Position numbers and translations under genes: made by a program. Shown here in pieces: positions 16,737-25,469 of a stretch of DNA of 38,083 nucleotides; positions within the stretch are counted from its first letter, which is position 1, and every line of letters begins with the position of its first letter. The notes under the pieces are model-generated. The model had not been told where the DNA came from and searched no databases. It saw only the letters and a list, made by a program, of their open reading frames with translations. Where the stretch lies: the NCBI GenBank assembly GCA_003153975.1, contig PMBZ01000030.1, positions 365 through 38,447 of the forward strand, read 5' to 3'. The stretch comes from Hyphomicrobiales bacterium (GTDB lineage Bacteria > Pseudomonadota > Alphaproteobacteria > Rhizobiales > Rhodomicrobiaceae).

Positions 16737-18035
16737 TCAACGCTTCGCTTCCATCGCGATCATGGCGAGCGTCGCCAGGACAACGGCGATGTTCTTCGTC
16801 AGCGGCCCAAGCGGCTCGATCCAGGCCTCCGGCACGGCAAAGCAGGCGAGGATCGTGAAAACGGCGACAGTGGCAAGCTGAAGAAGGCCGGTTTGGACGG
16901 GCCTGATATTGAGGAGAAGCGCGAGCCCGAGCACGCCGTCCACGGCCGCTCCGCCATAGACAAGGGCCGCGGCCTGCCAGCCAGATACGCCGAGCCCGGC
17001 GGCCATCGCCACGCTCTTTTCCAGCGGATAGACGAAGGCCGACACGATGGCCGTGGCAATCCAGACGATGGCAAGGCCGATGCGAAGCGCCGGGCGCAGG
17101 AAGAACAGGCGCGCGTGCCAGAGCGCGGCTTCGGAGGACGGCTCGGAGGCAAGCGCCGCCCCGAGTTCGCGCGGCGTCCAGCCGAGGGCTTCGGCCATGG
17201 GTGCGGCGGGCGCCGTGTTGCCGCGCCTGAGCATGGTGAGGCTGTCCCGCGACAGCGCATCGAAGCCGAGCAGCCGCGCGAGCGGGATCGAAGCCCGAAG
17301 CACCCATTCAGGCACGGAAAACGCGCGCGCTGGCGCCAGCCCCAGCCATCGCCGCAGCGCTTGCGTCAGCCCATCCGTGGTCATGGGCACGGGGCCAACC
17401 AGGTCCAGCAGGGGCGGCGCGCTTCCCTCGCGCTCAAGCAGAAGCCGCGCCGCGTGGACGAGATCCGCAACATGGATCGGCTGCACCCGCCAGCTTCCAT
17501 CGCCCAGCCGCGGCGTCCATGGCAGGGCGGCAAGCGCGGCGAATAGTGCCGTGCTCTGCCCGCCCTGGCCGATGACGAGCGACGGCCGGATGACGGTCCA
17601 GCCGGTGAGGCCATGCTCTCGCGCGAGCTGCATGCAGCGCTGGTCCGCCGCTGCTTTTGTGAGGTGGAATTGCGTCTCTGCCCCCTCCTCCGCGCCGAGC
17701 GCCGAAATCTGGATAAGCTTGGGAATTTTTAGCGCCGCGCAGGCTCCGAACAGCGCGGCCGGGCCGGCCATGTGCACCTGCTCGAAGCTGTTCGCGCCAT
17801 GGTCCCGGAAAATGCCGGCGGCGTTGACAACGGCGTCCACATTCGCAAGCCGCGCCTGCCAATCGCCGGCACTGTCCCTCGCGAAGTCGCAAGCGATGGC
17901 TTCGGCATTGGGAAAAAGACGCTGGAGCAAGACCGGATCGCGCCCGCAAGCAACGATCTCGTGGCCCGCGCCCAGCAGCGCCGCCGCGATCCTTGCGCCG
18001 ATAAAGCCGCCTGCCCCTGCAATCAGAATGCGCAT
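16737..18035 (-). CDS. NAD(P)-binding SDR/epimerase-type protein fused to a DoxX-like membrane domain
   Basis: MRILIAGAGGFIGARIAAALLGAGHEIVACGRDP (Rossmann GxxGFIG); C-terminal hydrophobic segments ALRIGLAIVWIATAIVSAFVYP...LLQLATVAVFTILACFAVPEAWIEPLGPLTKNIAVVLATLAMIAMEAKR. Confidence 0.88.
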   Translation of the reverse strand: MRILIAGAGGFIGARIAAALLGAGHEIVACGRDPVLLQRLFPNAEAIACDFARDSAGDWQARLANVDAVVNAAGIFRDHGANSFEQVHMAGPAALFGACAALKIPKLIQISALGAEEGAETQFHLTKAAADQRCMQLAREHGLTGWTVIRPSLVIGQGGQSTALFAALAALPWTPRLGDGSWRVQPIHVADLVHAARLLLEREGSAPPLLDLVGPVPMTTDGLTQALRRWLGLAPARAFSVPEWVLRASIPLARLLGFDALSRDSLTMLRRGNTAPAAPMAEALGWTPRELGAALASEPSSEAALWHARLFFLRPALRIGLAIVWIATAIVSAFVYPLEKSVAMAAGLGVSGWQAAALVYGGAAVDGVLGLALLLNIRPVQTGLLQLATVAVFTILACFAVPEAWIEPLGPLTKNIAVVLATLAMIAMEAKR

Positions 18036-18265
18036 GCGGCTCCCCTTAAACGGCCGAACGCCGGTTTCCGTGGCGGTCCCAGGGGACGGCTATGAGTACC
18101 TGTGTAATGCAAAATCAACCTTCCCTGCTGGTCCGGCTACGCAAAATAAGCATTTTTTGATTTTGAAGCAATATAACATAGAAGTCCTAAGTATTCATTA
18201 AGTGTCATATGGTGGCGTATATCATTGACATATAACGCTTTTTAGCCGAATCGCGGGCTGCTTTC

Positions 18266-18438
18266 GTGGTTAAAATCAAACCTGCTGCTATATTTAACGG
18301 GATTCTTGAAACGCAGAAAACGACCCAAAATCGAAAAAAAATCGCAGAAATGTGCCTCTGGTACGCATGCGATACATGCGTTTACCATATTCGAATTAAG
18401 CATAACGGGCGCCTACGGGAAATATACGGATTGTTAAG
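18266..18438 (+). repeat. AT-rich element, copy A of a two-copy element in this window
   Basis: Shares ordered blocks with 26428..26255 (-): TGGTTAA, ATATTTAA, CGACCCAAA, TTTACCAT-N7-TTWASCAT and TGTTAAG, at near-identical spacing. Confidence 0.65.
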
Positions 18439-18887
18439 GCATCAGGCGCCGTGGCCGGGTTCTTAAGCGATCTTGCTTCGCCAGCCGATGTTTGGCGGTT
18501 CGGGGCCACCTTCTCTCCTCCCGTTGCAGCCCAAAAAATGTCTCTCCAGGGGCGCAACCTGCCATTCAAGGAATCCGAACCAAGTTTTGAAGCCCCCCCC
18601 CCAACAAGCGGGAGTGGCGAGCCTGCCGCACGGCTTATTGAGAACTATACACGCATAGCTGAATTTCATAACTCTATCCTGCATCCGCACTCGCAAAAAT
18701 GGGCGCCGTAAGATCCTGGGACGCCGACATCTACGTTCTTGCATTGTCCGCACGGAGCTTGCGCGGGCCTTGTCGCAGCGCTTTTCTGCAGCTTATTCGT
18801 GTAGAGTTGCCGGATGTCCGGTAAGGTTGTGGAAAACTTTCCTGTTCCGGTTGTGTTCTGGGCGAATTGGCGCCATCCTGTGCCCAT

Positions 18888-18935
18888 CCGCAAAGCATCC
18901 CGGAATTGCCGGGTATAATTCCGGGATGCTTGCGG
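18888..18935. repeat. Strong intergenic hairpin/inverted repeat
   Basis: CCGCAAAGCATCCCGGAATT-GCCGGGTAT-AATTCCGGGATGCTTGCGG; 19-bp arms with one bulged A. Confidence 0.85.
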
Positions 18936-19171
18936 AGTTCTTTGAAAGAGTGGGCGTATTGTGGAGAATAAGATAGGTTATTCTATCGTCTCCGATGCCG
19001 CCTGGTAGATTAAATGCCGTTACGGGGATGAACGATATCTGGCGTTGGAGATGGCAAATCCATCGCTGGCGGACGGCCGCCCTGCCCCCGGTGAGAGACG
19101 GTATCGCCAGCAGCGCGGGAGTCCGCTTGCGGCCTGGAGGCGAGGCATCCGGCCGGATTTGACGCACTTTG

Positions 19172-20071
19172 CTAAGGCCACTTCACCTCCGGCGGCATGG
19201 ACGACAAAATCGAATCCACGTTCCCGCCGGTCTTCAGCCCGAAGATGGTGCCGCGGTCGTAGAGCAGGTTGAACTCCACATAGCGGCCTCGGCGCACAAG
19301 CTGCTCCTCGCGGTCCGCCTTCGTCCACGGCGTGTTCATGTTGCGCCGCACGAGCTGAGGGTAAATGCCGAGGAAAGCGCGGCCCACGTCCTGCACGAAG
19401 GCGAAATCGGCGTCCCAGTCGCCGGAGTTTTGATAATCGAAGAAAATGCCGCCGATGCCGCGCGGCTCATTCCGGTGCCTGAGCCAGAAATACTCGTCGC
19501 ACCATTTCTTGTAGCGGGCGTAATCGGCAACCGCGTGGCCGGTGCAAGCCGCCTGCATGGCGGCGTGAAAATCCAAGCTGTCCGCGTCTTCCTGCATGCG
19601 CCGCCTGTCCAGCACCGGGGTCAGGTCCGCGCCGCCGCCGAACCACCATTTCGAAGTGACGATGAAGCGCGTGTTCATGTGCGCGGCGGGCACGTTGGGA
19701 TTGTGCGGATGGGCGATCAGCGAGATGCCCGACGCCCAGAACGCGGGGTCTTCCTCCGCCCCCGGAATTTGCGCCCGGAATTCAGGCGCGAACTCGCCGT
19801 GGACGGTGGAGACGTGCACGCCAACCTTCTCGAACACGCGGCCGGCCATGATGGCCATGGTGCCGCCGCCGCCATCGCCGCCAGGGTGATTGTCACGCTT
19901 CCAGGGCTTCCGCTCGAACCTGCCCGCGGGCAGGCTGGCCGTGGCCCCCGCCCCAAGCTCATCCTCGACGCGCTCGAACTCCGCGCAAATGTCATCCCGA
20001 AGCGCCGCGAACCAGGCGCTCGCTTTCGATTTTTTTTCCGCAATGTCTTCGAGCGTCGAGGAGTCTCGCAT
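19172..20071 (-). CDS. hemF: Oxygen-dependent coproporphyrinogen III oxidase
   Basis: [43 protein letters not shown]...[11 protein letters not shown]...[25 protein letters not shown]. Confidence 0.97.
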   Translation of the reverse strand: MRDSSTLEDIAEKKSKASAWFAALRDDICAEFERVEDELGAGATASLPAGRFERKPWKRDNHPGGDGGGGTMAIMAGRVFEKVGVHVSTVHGEFAPEFRAQIPGAEEDPAFWASGISLIAHPHNPNVPAAHMNTRFIVTSKWWFGGGADLTPVLDRRRMQEDADSLDFHAAMQAACTGHAVADYARYKKWCDEYFWLRHRNEPRGIGGIFFDYQNSGDWDADFAFVQDVGRAFLGIYPQLVRRNMNTPWTKADREEQLVRRGRYVEFNLLYDRGTIFGLKTGGNVDSILSSMPPEVKWP

Positions 20072-20098
20072 GTGCGCCGCATCGGGCCGATTGCGCGG

Positions 20099-20160
20099 CG
20101 AAGCCCCCCTCGCCGCGTCCCTCTCAACGGCTGCGAGAGGGCTGGGGTGAGGGGGCTTCA
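20099..20160. repeat. Imperfect palindromic intergenic repeat (REP-like)
   Basis: GAAGCCCCCCTCGCCGCGTCCCTCTC-AACGGCTGC-GAGAGGGCTGGGGTGAGGGGGCTTC; related to the 11.0 kb repeat through the CCCTCTC/GAGAGGG and CTGGGGTGAGG modules. Confidence 0.7.
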
Positions 20161-20174
20161 GCCGCTGCTCAGCG

Positions 20175-20639
20175 TTATGTGAGGCGGGAAAAGCCGCCCG
20201 TTTGTCTCATGGCCTCACCTAATACCATCGACAGCGCCACGGCAACATTCAGCGACCTCAAATCTTCGCGCATGGGAACGCGGACGCGCAAGGCCGCCGC
20301 GGCGTGGACCTCCTCCGGCACGCCCGCACTTTCGCGCCCAGCGAGCAGGATGTCGGAGGGCTCATATTGCACCGCAGTATAGGGCTCAGCCGCTTTTGTG
20401 GTCAGCAAGACGATGCGCGCGCCGCGTTCCCGCGCATCGTTCCTGAACTCCGCGAAAGTGCTCCAGCGGGAAATATCCACAGCCTCGATATAATCGAGCG
20501 CGGCCCGTTTGAGCGCGCGCGACGACATGTCGAATCCCGCGGGCAGGATAACATCCACGCCGGCATTCAGGCACGCCGCGAGCCTCAAAATGGTTCCTGT
20601 ATTCTGCGGGATATCGGGCTGAAAGAGAGCCACGCGCAT
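20175..20639 (-). CDS. trmL: tRNA (cytidine(34)-2'-O)-methyltransferase, SPOUT family
   Basis: [50 protein letters not shown]...[16 protein letters not shown]...[27 protein letters not shown]. Confidence 0.95.
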   Translation of the reverse strand: MRVALFQPDIPQNTGTILRLAACLNAGVDVILPAGFDMSSRALKRAALDYIEAVDISRWSTFAEFRNDARERGARIVLLTTKAAEPYTAVQYEPSDILLAGRESAGVPEEVHAAAALRVRVPMREDLRSLNVAVALSMVLGEAMRQTGGFSRLT

Positions 20640-20758
20640 TGTTGCAAGTCCGACGAATGGCCTAGCGCTGATTTGCACCATGGACATAACATTCAAGAAC
20701 TGCAATAAGTCCACCGATTTCGTACCCTCCGCAATCTGTCCTCAAAGGTTGAGACCTC

Positions 20759-21343
20759 ATGGCAACGACGATCGACGACGATCAGCAAGGCGGCATAAAC
20801 CGCAGGGACTTCATCTACATCGGCACTGCGGCCTTCGCGGCAATCGGCGGCGCGGCCGCGATGTGGCCTTTGATCGATCAGTGGAACCCGGATGCCTCCA
20901 CATTGTCGCTCGCCTCGATCGAGGTCGATCTTGCGCCCATACAGCCCGGTCAGGCCATCACCGTTCTGTGGCGCGGCAAGCCGATCTTCATCCGGAACCG
21001 CATGCCCGAAGAGGTCGAAAAGGCGAAGGCCGTCGATGTCAAGGAGCTGAAGGACCCGGACGCCGAGGTCATTGGAACGGCCAACCTGCCCGCCACCGAT
21101 GCGAACCGCACCAAGCCCGGCAAGGAAAAGTGGCTGGTCATGATCGGCATCTGCACGCATCTCGGCTGCATTCCAAAGGGCCAGTCGGCCGGCGACGAGA
21201 AGGGTCCGTATGGCGGCTGGTTCTGTCCGTGCCACGGCTCGGCCTACGATACGTCCGGCCGCATCCGCATGGGTCCGGCTCCGCGCAATATGGAAATCCC
21301 GCCCTACCGGTTCGTCGAGGATACCAAGATCAAGATCGGTTAA
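20759..21343 (+). CDS. petA: Ubiquinol-cytochrome c reductase, Rieske iron-sulfur subunit
   Basis: Tat-like RRDFIYIGTAAFAAIGGAAAMWPLIDQWNP; Rieske motifs CTHLGC and CPCHGS. Confidence 0.97.
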   Translation: MATTIDDDQQGGINRRDFIYIGTAAFAAIGGAAAMWPLIDQWNPDASTLSLASIEVDLAPIQPGQAITVLWRGKPIFIRNRMPEEVEKAKAVDVKELKDPDAEVIGTANLPATDANRTKPGKEKWLVMIGICTHLGCIPKGQSAGDEKGPYGGWFCPCHGSAYDTSGRIRMGPAPRNMEIPPYRFVEDTKIKIG

Positions 21344-21370
21344 TTCCAAGCCATTCGAGAGAGCCTTTCT

Positions 21371-22678
21371 ATGTCTAATGAATCCATCGCATCCGTGACA
21401 CACGAACCTGGGTCATTCGAACACACCTACCAGCCGAAGACGGCGTTCACTCGCTGGCTCGACGCGAGGTTGCCGGTCATCCGCTTCGCCGCTCACTTCA
21501 TGGCCATGCCGACGCCGCGCAACATCAAGTATGTCTGGGCCTTCGGCGCAATCCTGGCCTACTTCCTCGTGGTGCAGCTCTATTCGGGCATCATTCTCGC
21601 GATGCACTACGCGCCGAACTCGGCGATTGCGTTCGATTCCATCGAGAAGCTGATGCGCGACACCAGCTACGGCTGGCTGATGCGCTACACGCACGTGGTC
21701 GGCGCCTCGCTGTTCTTCTTCGCGGTCTACATCCACATGTTCCGCGGCATGTACTACGGCTCCTACAAGTCGCCGCGCGAGGTGCTGTGGATGATCGGCG
21801 TGGCGATCTTCCTCTGCATGATGGCGACGGCCTTCATGGGCTACTCGCTGGTCTGGGGCCAGATGAGCTTCTGGGCCGTGACCGTGATCACCAACCTGTT
21901 CTCGTCATTCGACTCGATCTATCCGGGCCTTGGCACCGCCATCGTGCAGTGGATTTGGGGCGGTTTCTCGGTGGACAACCCGACGCTGAACCGGCTCTTC
22001 AGCTTGCACTACATGGTGCCCTTCGTGCTCGTGGCGCTCGTCGCGCTGCACGTCTGGGCCTTGCACGTTGTGGGCAGCAACAATCCCACCGGCATCGAGG
22101 TGCGGGATGTGAAGAAGGAAACTCTGCCCTTCCATCCCTATTTCACCACGAAGGACATGTTCGCCATCGCCGCGATCGCGATCCTGTTCGCCTATATCGT
22201 CTTCTGGATGCCGAACTACCTGGGCGACGTGGTGAACTACGAGCCGGCGAACCCGTTGAAGACGCCGCCTCACATTGTGCCGGAATGGTACTTCCTGCCC
22301 TTCTACGCGATCCTGCGCGCCATTCCGTCCAAGCTCGGCGGCGTGATCGCGATGTTCGGCGCAATCGTGGTTCTGTTCTTCATACCCTGGCTCGACACGT
22401 CGCGCGTCCGCTCGTGCCGCTACCGCCCGATCTTCAAGTGGCTCTTCTGGGTATTCGTTTTCGATGCCCTGGCGCTGGGCTATATCGGTTCGCAGCCTGC
22501 AGAAGGTTCCTGGGTCTTCTGGGGGCAGGTCTTCACGGTTTACTACTTCGTACACTTCCTCGTACTCATGCCCCTCGTGGGCCTGATCGAGACGCCAAGC
22601 CCCATGCCTGAATCTATTGAGGACGATGTCAAGCGCAAGGCGAAATCCACGCAACCTCAAGCCGTGCCTGCCGAGTAG
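21371..22678 (+). CDS. petB: Ubiquinol-cytochrome c reductase, cytochrome b
   Basis: Multi-[49 protein letters not shown]. Confidence 0.98.
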   Translation: MSNESIASVTHEPGSFEHTYQPKTAFTRWLDARLPVIRFAAHFMAMPTPRNIKYVWAFGAILAYFLVVQLYSGIILAMHYAPNSAIAFDSIEKLMRDTSYGWLMRYTHVVGASLFFFAVYIHMFRGMYYGSYKSPREVLWMIGVAIFLCMMATAFMGYSLVWGQMSFWAVTVITNLFSSFDSIYPGLGTAIVQWIWGGFSVDNPTLNRLFSLHYMVPFVLVALVALHVWALHVVGSNNPTGIEVRDVKKETLPFHPYFTTKDMFAIAAIAILFAYIVFWMPNYLGDVVNYEPANPLKTPPHIVPEWYFLPFYAILRAIPSKLGGVIAMFGAIVVLFFIPWLDTSRVRSCRYRPIFKWLFWVFVFDALALGYIGSQPAEGSWVFWGQVFTVYYFVHFLVLMPLVGLIETPSPMPESIEDDVKRKAKSTQPQAVPAE

Positions 22679-22689
22679 GAGAGGGGATA

Positions 22690-23562
22690 ATGACCACTAT
22701 CAAGACAACCCTGATGGGTTTGGCGGCAGGCCTGCTGTTGTCAATCGCTCCCGCCGCGGCGGCCGAGCAAGCCGCTGCCGGTCACGAGGAGCACTACCAG
22801 ATCCCGCGCCTGAAATGGACCTGGGGCGGTATCTTCGGCTACTTCGACCAGCAGCAGCTTCGCCGCGGCTTCAAGGTCTATAAGGAAGTCTGCTCCAACT
22901 GCCACAATCTGGGGCTTTTGTCCTACCGCAACCTTGGCGAGCCGGGTGGGCCGGGCTTCTCGCCGGAAGAGGTGAAGGCGATTGCCGCTGAGGTTCAGGT
23001 CTTCGAGGGCTTCGACGAGCAGGGCAACATCGCCATGCGCGCCGGCCGCCCCGCCGACAATTTCGTGTGGAAGTTCAAGAACGCCAAGGAAGCCGCCGCG
23101 GCGTTTGGCGGCGCGGTTCCTCCAGACCTTTCGCTCATAACCCGTGCGCGCGGGATCGAGCGCGAGTTTCATTGGTACGAGTACCCGCTCGTGATGGCGA
23201 AAGACTTGGCAACGCAGTATCAGGAGCAGGGGGCGGACTATCTTCACGCCCTGCTGTTGGGCTATGTCGACCTGCCGGCGGGCAGGAAGATCGCTGACGG
23301 CCTCAACTACAACCGGGTTTTCCCGGGCAACCAACTCGCCATGCCGCAGCCTCTCTCCGACGGGCAGGTGGAATATGGCGACGGCACGCCGAACACGCTC
23401 GACCAGGAGGCAAAGGACGTGACCGCGTTCCTGGGCTGGGCCGCGGAGCCGCACCTCGCCGAGCGCAAGAAGATGGGCGTCTGGGTCATCGTTTATCTTG
23501 CCGTACTTGCCGGCCTGCTTCTCCTCTCGAAGAAGGTCCTGTGGCGGAATATCGAGCATTAG
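22690..23562 (+). CDS. petC: Ubiquinol-cytochrome c reductase, cytochrome c1
   Basis: Signal peptide; CSNCHNLGLLSYRNL haem motif; PPDLSLITRARG; C-terminal TM. Confidence 0.97.
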   Translation: MTTIKTTLMGLAAGLLLSIAPAAAAEQAAAGHEEHYQIPRLKWTWGGIFGYFDQQQLRRGFKVYKEVCSNCHNLGLLSYRNLGEPGGPGFSPEEVKAIAAEVQVFEGFDEQGNIAMRAGRPADNFVWKFKNAKEAAAAFGGAVPPDLSLITRARGIEREFHWYEYPLVMAKDLATQYQEQGADYLHALLLGYVDLPAGRKIADGLNYNRVFPGNQLAMPQPLSDGQVEYGDGTPNTLDQEAKDVTAFLGWAAEPHLAERKKMGVWVIVYLAVLAGLLLLSKKVLWRNIEH

Positions 23563-23570
23563 GCTCAACT

Positions 23571-23733
23571 AGTGGCCTGCGTCAGTCAAAATGAACAGTT
23601 ATGACGCCGGGATTTTTTGACATAGTGAAGGTGAACGGCGCTGGCTGTACTGGACGTACAGCCGAGCCGTTCGGCTTTGCTACGGCGAAAAAGACCAAGT
23701 CAGAACTACTCATTTTGGCTGACGCAGGCCACT
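23571..23733. mobile_element. MITE-like palindromic element
   Basis: Termini AGTGGCCTGCGTCAGTCAAAATGA...(T/C)CATTTTGGCTGACGCAGGCCACT; inverted symmetry continues to the centre GGCTGTAC-TGGAC-GTACAGCC (23643-23663); no ORF. Confidence 0.8.
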
Positions 23734-23760
23734 GGGCCGCAGAAAACGCACGCTTTGCTT

Positions 23761-23784
23761 AGGCCGCCGCTTTGGCGGCCTTTT
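23761..23784. terminator. Rho-independent terminator, probably of petABC
   Basis: AGGCCGCC-GCTT-TGGCGGCCTTTT. Confidence 0.8.
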
Positions 23785-24054
23785 CTTTGGTGGTGCGCCA
23801 GGCATGACGCGTAGCGCCGCAAGGCGCCCCTCTGCCCGATAGCACAACCCCGGCGGACATTGTGGCGCGGATGCCGCGCTTGGCAACAATGAGCGCGACT
23901 TCGCATGCGGCCTAGTCCCATTTCGCTCCAGGCCAAGACGTGCTGCCCTGGAAGGCCTATGGGTGATCCGGTGGGGCTCGATCCGCGCGGCGGACGAACC
24001 GGAGCTTGGCGCCTGGCAGCCGTCCGGCGCAGCCCGTCGAACAGGGGTTGGTGG

Positions 24055-24792
24055 ATGAAAATGCTTTCCGGGATTCTGGGCTTGGCGCTGGCGAGCGCCA
24101 CCGCCATAGCTTCGGCGAATGCGGCCGATATGCTTCGCGCGCCGGCGGGCGGCTACAAGGACACCCCTGCTTACGTGGAAATGGACTGGAGCGGCGCATA
24201 TCTTGGCGGACACGCTGGCGGCGTCCGGGCTAGCGATAAGGTAACCGACCTGGAAGGCTATGGCTTCTTCCCGTCGCTCACGAACAACGCAAGCGGCGCT
24301 TTTGGCGGTGGCCAGCTCGGCTATAATTGGCAGCGCGGCAATATCGTGTTCGGTGTGGAAGCCGATCTCGGCGTGATGAGCATAAACCATACCGCGACCG
24401 AACGGATTCCCGCTAGCATCAAGGACAATTTTTACGCCGATGTGACGGGCCGCCTGGGCTACGCTTCCGGTTCCACCCTGGTTTACGCCAAAGGCGGCGT
24501 TGCGTATTTCAACGGCGAGGCAAAGGTGGTCAATCCTGGCCGCACCTTCACCGCGGCCAAGGATTTTACCGGCTGGACGGTTGGCGGCGGTCTCGAATAT
24601 GCCCTAAGCCCCGCCTGGAGCGTTAAGGGCGAATATCAGCATTTTGATTTCGGTACTGAGAAGTCCGCCATATATGGCTGCTGCACGGCGGGCAACATGT
24701 ACAACTTCCACTACGGGCACGGCCTGACCGCGGACGCCGTGAGCGCCGGTGTGAATTACCACATTACTTCTGGCTACGAGCCTTTGAAATAG
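24055..24792 (+). CDS. Outer membrane beta-barrel protein (Omp25/RopB-like porin)
   Basis: Signal peptide MKMLSGILGLALASATAIASANAAD; WSGAYLGGHAGG; FGGGQLGYNWQRGNIVFGVEADLG; GWTVGGGLEYALSPAWSVKGEYQHFDFG. Confidence 0.9.
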   Translation: MKMLSGILGLALASATAIASANAADMLRAPAGGYKDTPAYVEMDWSGAYLGGHAGGVRASDKVTDLEGYGFFPSLTNNASGAFGGGQLGYNWQRGNIVFGVEADLGVMSINHTATERIPASIKDNFYADVTGRLGYASGSTLVYAKGGVAYFNGEAKVVNPGRTFTAAKDFTGWTVGGGLEYALSPAWSVKGEYQHFDFGTEKSAIYGCCTAGNMYNFHYGHGLTADAVSAGVNYHITSGYEPLK

Positions 24793-24818
24793 CCAGCCCC
24801 CCCAGGCTGGTTATGCGG

Positions 24819-24843
24819 CGGCGCCTCTGGGCGCCGTTTGCTT
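24819..24843. terminator. Hairpin terminator after the porin
   Basis: CGGCGCC-TCTG-GGCGCCG followed by TTTGCTT. Confidence 0.65.
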
Positions 24844-24947
24844 GCCGTGCCGTGCCGGACCGGACCGGCACGCGCCATGGGCTTCACAGAGCTGCCATTT
24901 CCGATTACGCAATGGCCAAACAATCGGCCCAGCGGGTAGATGGCGGC

Positions 24948-25436
24948 ATGAACTCGATTACTTTGATCCCAATAGGCACGGTGCGCTCGACGCGAAGTGC
25001 CGCGGCGGACGGCAACTGGGACACCGAGCGCGCCGCAATCGAACTCGACCCGGCACAATTCACCCCGGAGGCCCTTTCCGGGCTCCAGGACTTTTTCCAT
25101 GCCGAAATACTTTTTTATATGGATAAGGTAAACCCTGCGAAAGTGGAGAAAACGGCCCGTCATCCGCGCAACAATGCGAGCTGGCCCAAAGCCGGCATCT
25201 TCGCGCAGCGCGGAAAGAACCGGCCGAACCAGACCGGCGCAACGATTTGCAGGATCGTGAGGGTGGAGGGGGTGAAACTTTTCGTCGAAGGACTCGATGC
25301 GATCGATGGCACGCCCGTCCTCGACATAAAGCCGTGGTTTACGGAGTTCGGCCCGCGCGGATCGGTGTTTCAACCGCAATGGGTTTCGGAATTGATGCGA
25401 GGCTATTGGCGCCTCGAAGCTGGAGAGCCGGCGTAA
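24948..25436 (+). CDS. TrmO/TsaA (UPF0066) family tRNA methyltransferase-like protein
   Basis: MNSITLIPIGTVRSTR...FHAEILFYMDKV...ARHPRNNASWPKAGIFAQRGKNRPNQTGATICRIVRVEGVKLFVEGLDAIDGTPVLDIKPWFTEFGPRG. Confidence 0.88.
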   Translation: MNSITLIPIGTVRSTRSAAADGNWDTERAAIELDPAQFTPEALSGLQDFFHAEILFYMDKVNPAKVEKTARHPRNNASWPKAGIFAQRGKNRPNQTGATICRIVRVEGVKLFVEGLDAIDGTPVLDIKPWFTEFGPRGSVFQPQWVSELMRGYWRLEAGEPA

Positions 25437-25469
25437 CAACAAAATTCACGGACTTGATGGGCCGGCGGG

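Noticed and set aside
18593-18602. 10-C homopolymer as a phase-variation tract
   Set aside because: No supported coding frame or promoter contains it, so a contingency-locus interpretation is not justified; it could also be a sequencing artefact.
23706-24390. 226-aa reverse ORF between petC and the porin
   Set aside because: Overlaps the MITE end, a terminator and the 5' part of the porin gene; no domain.
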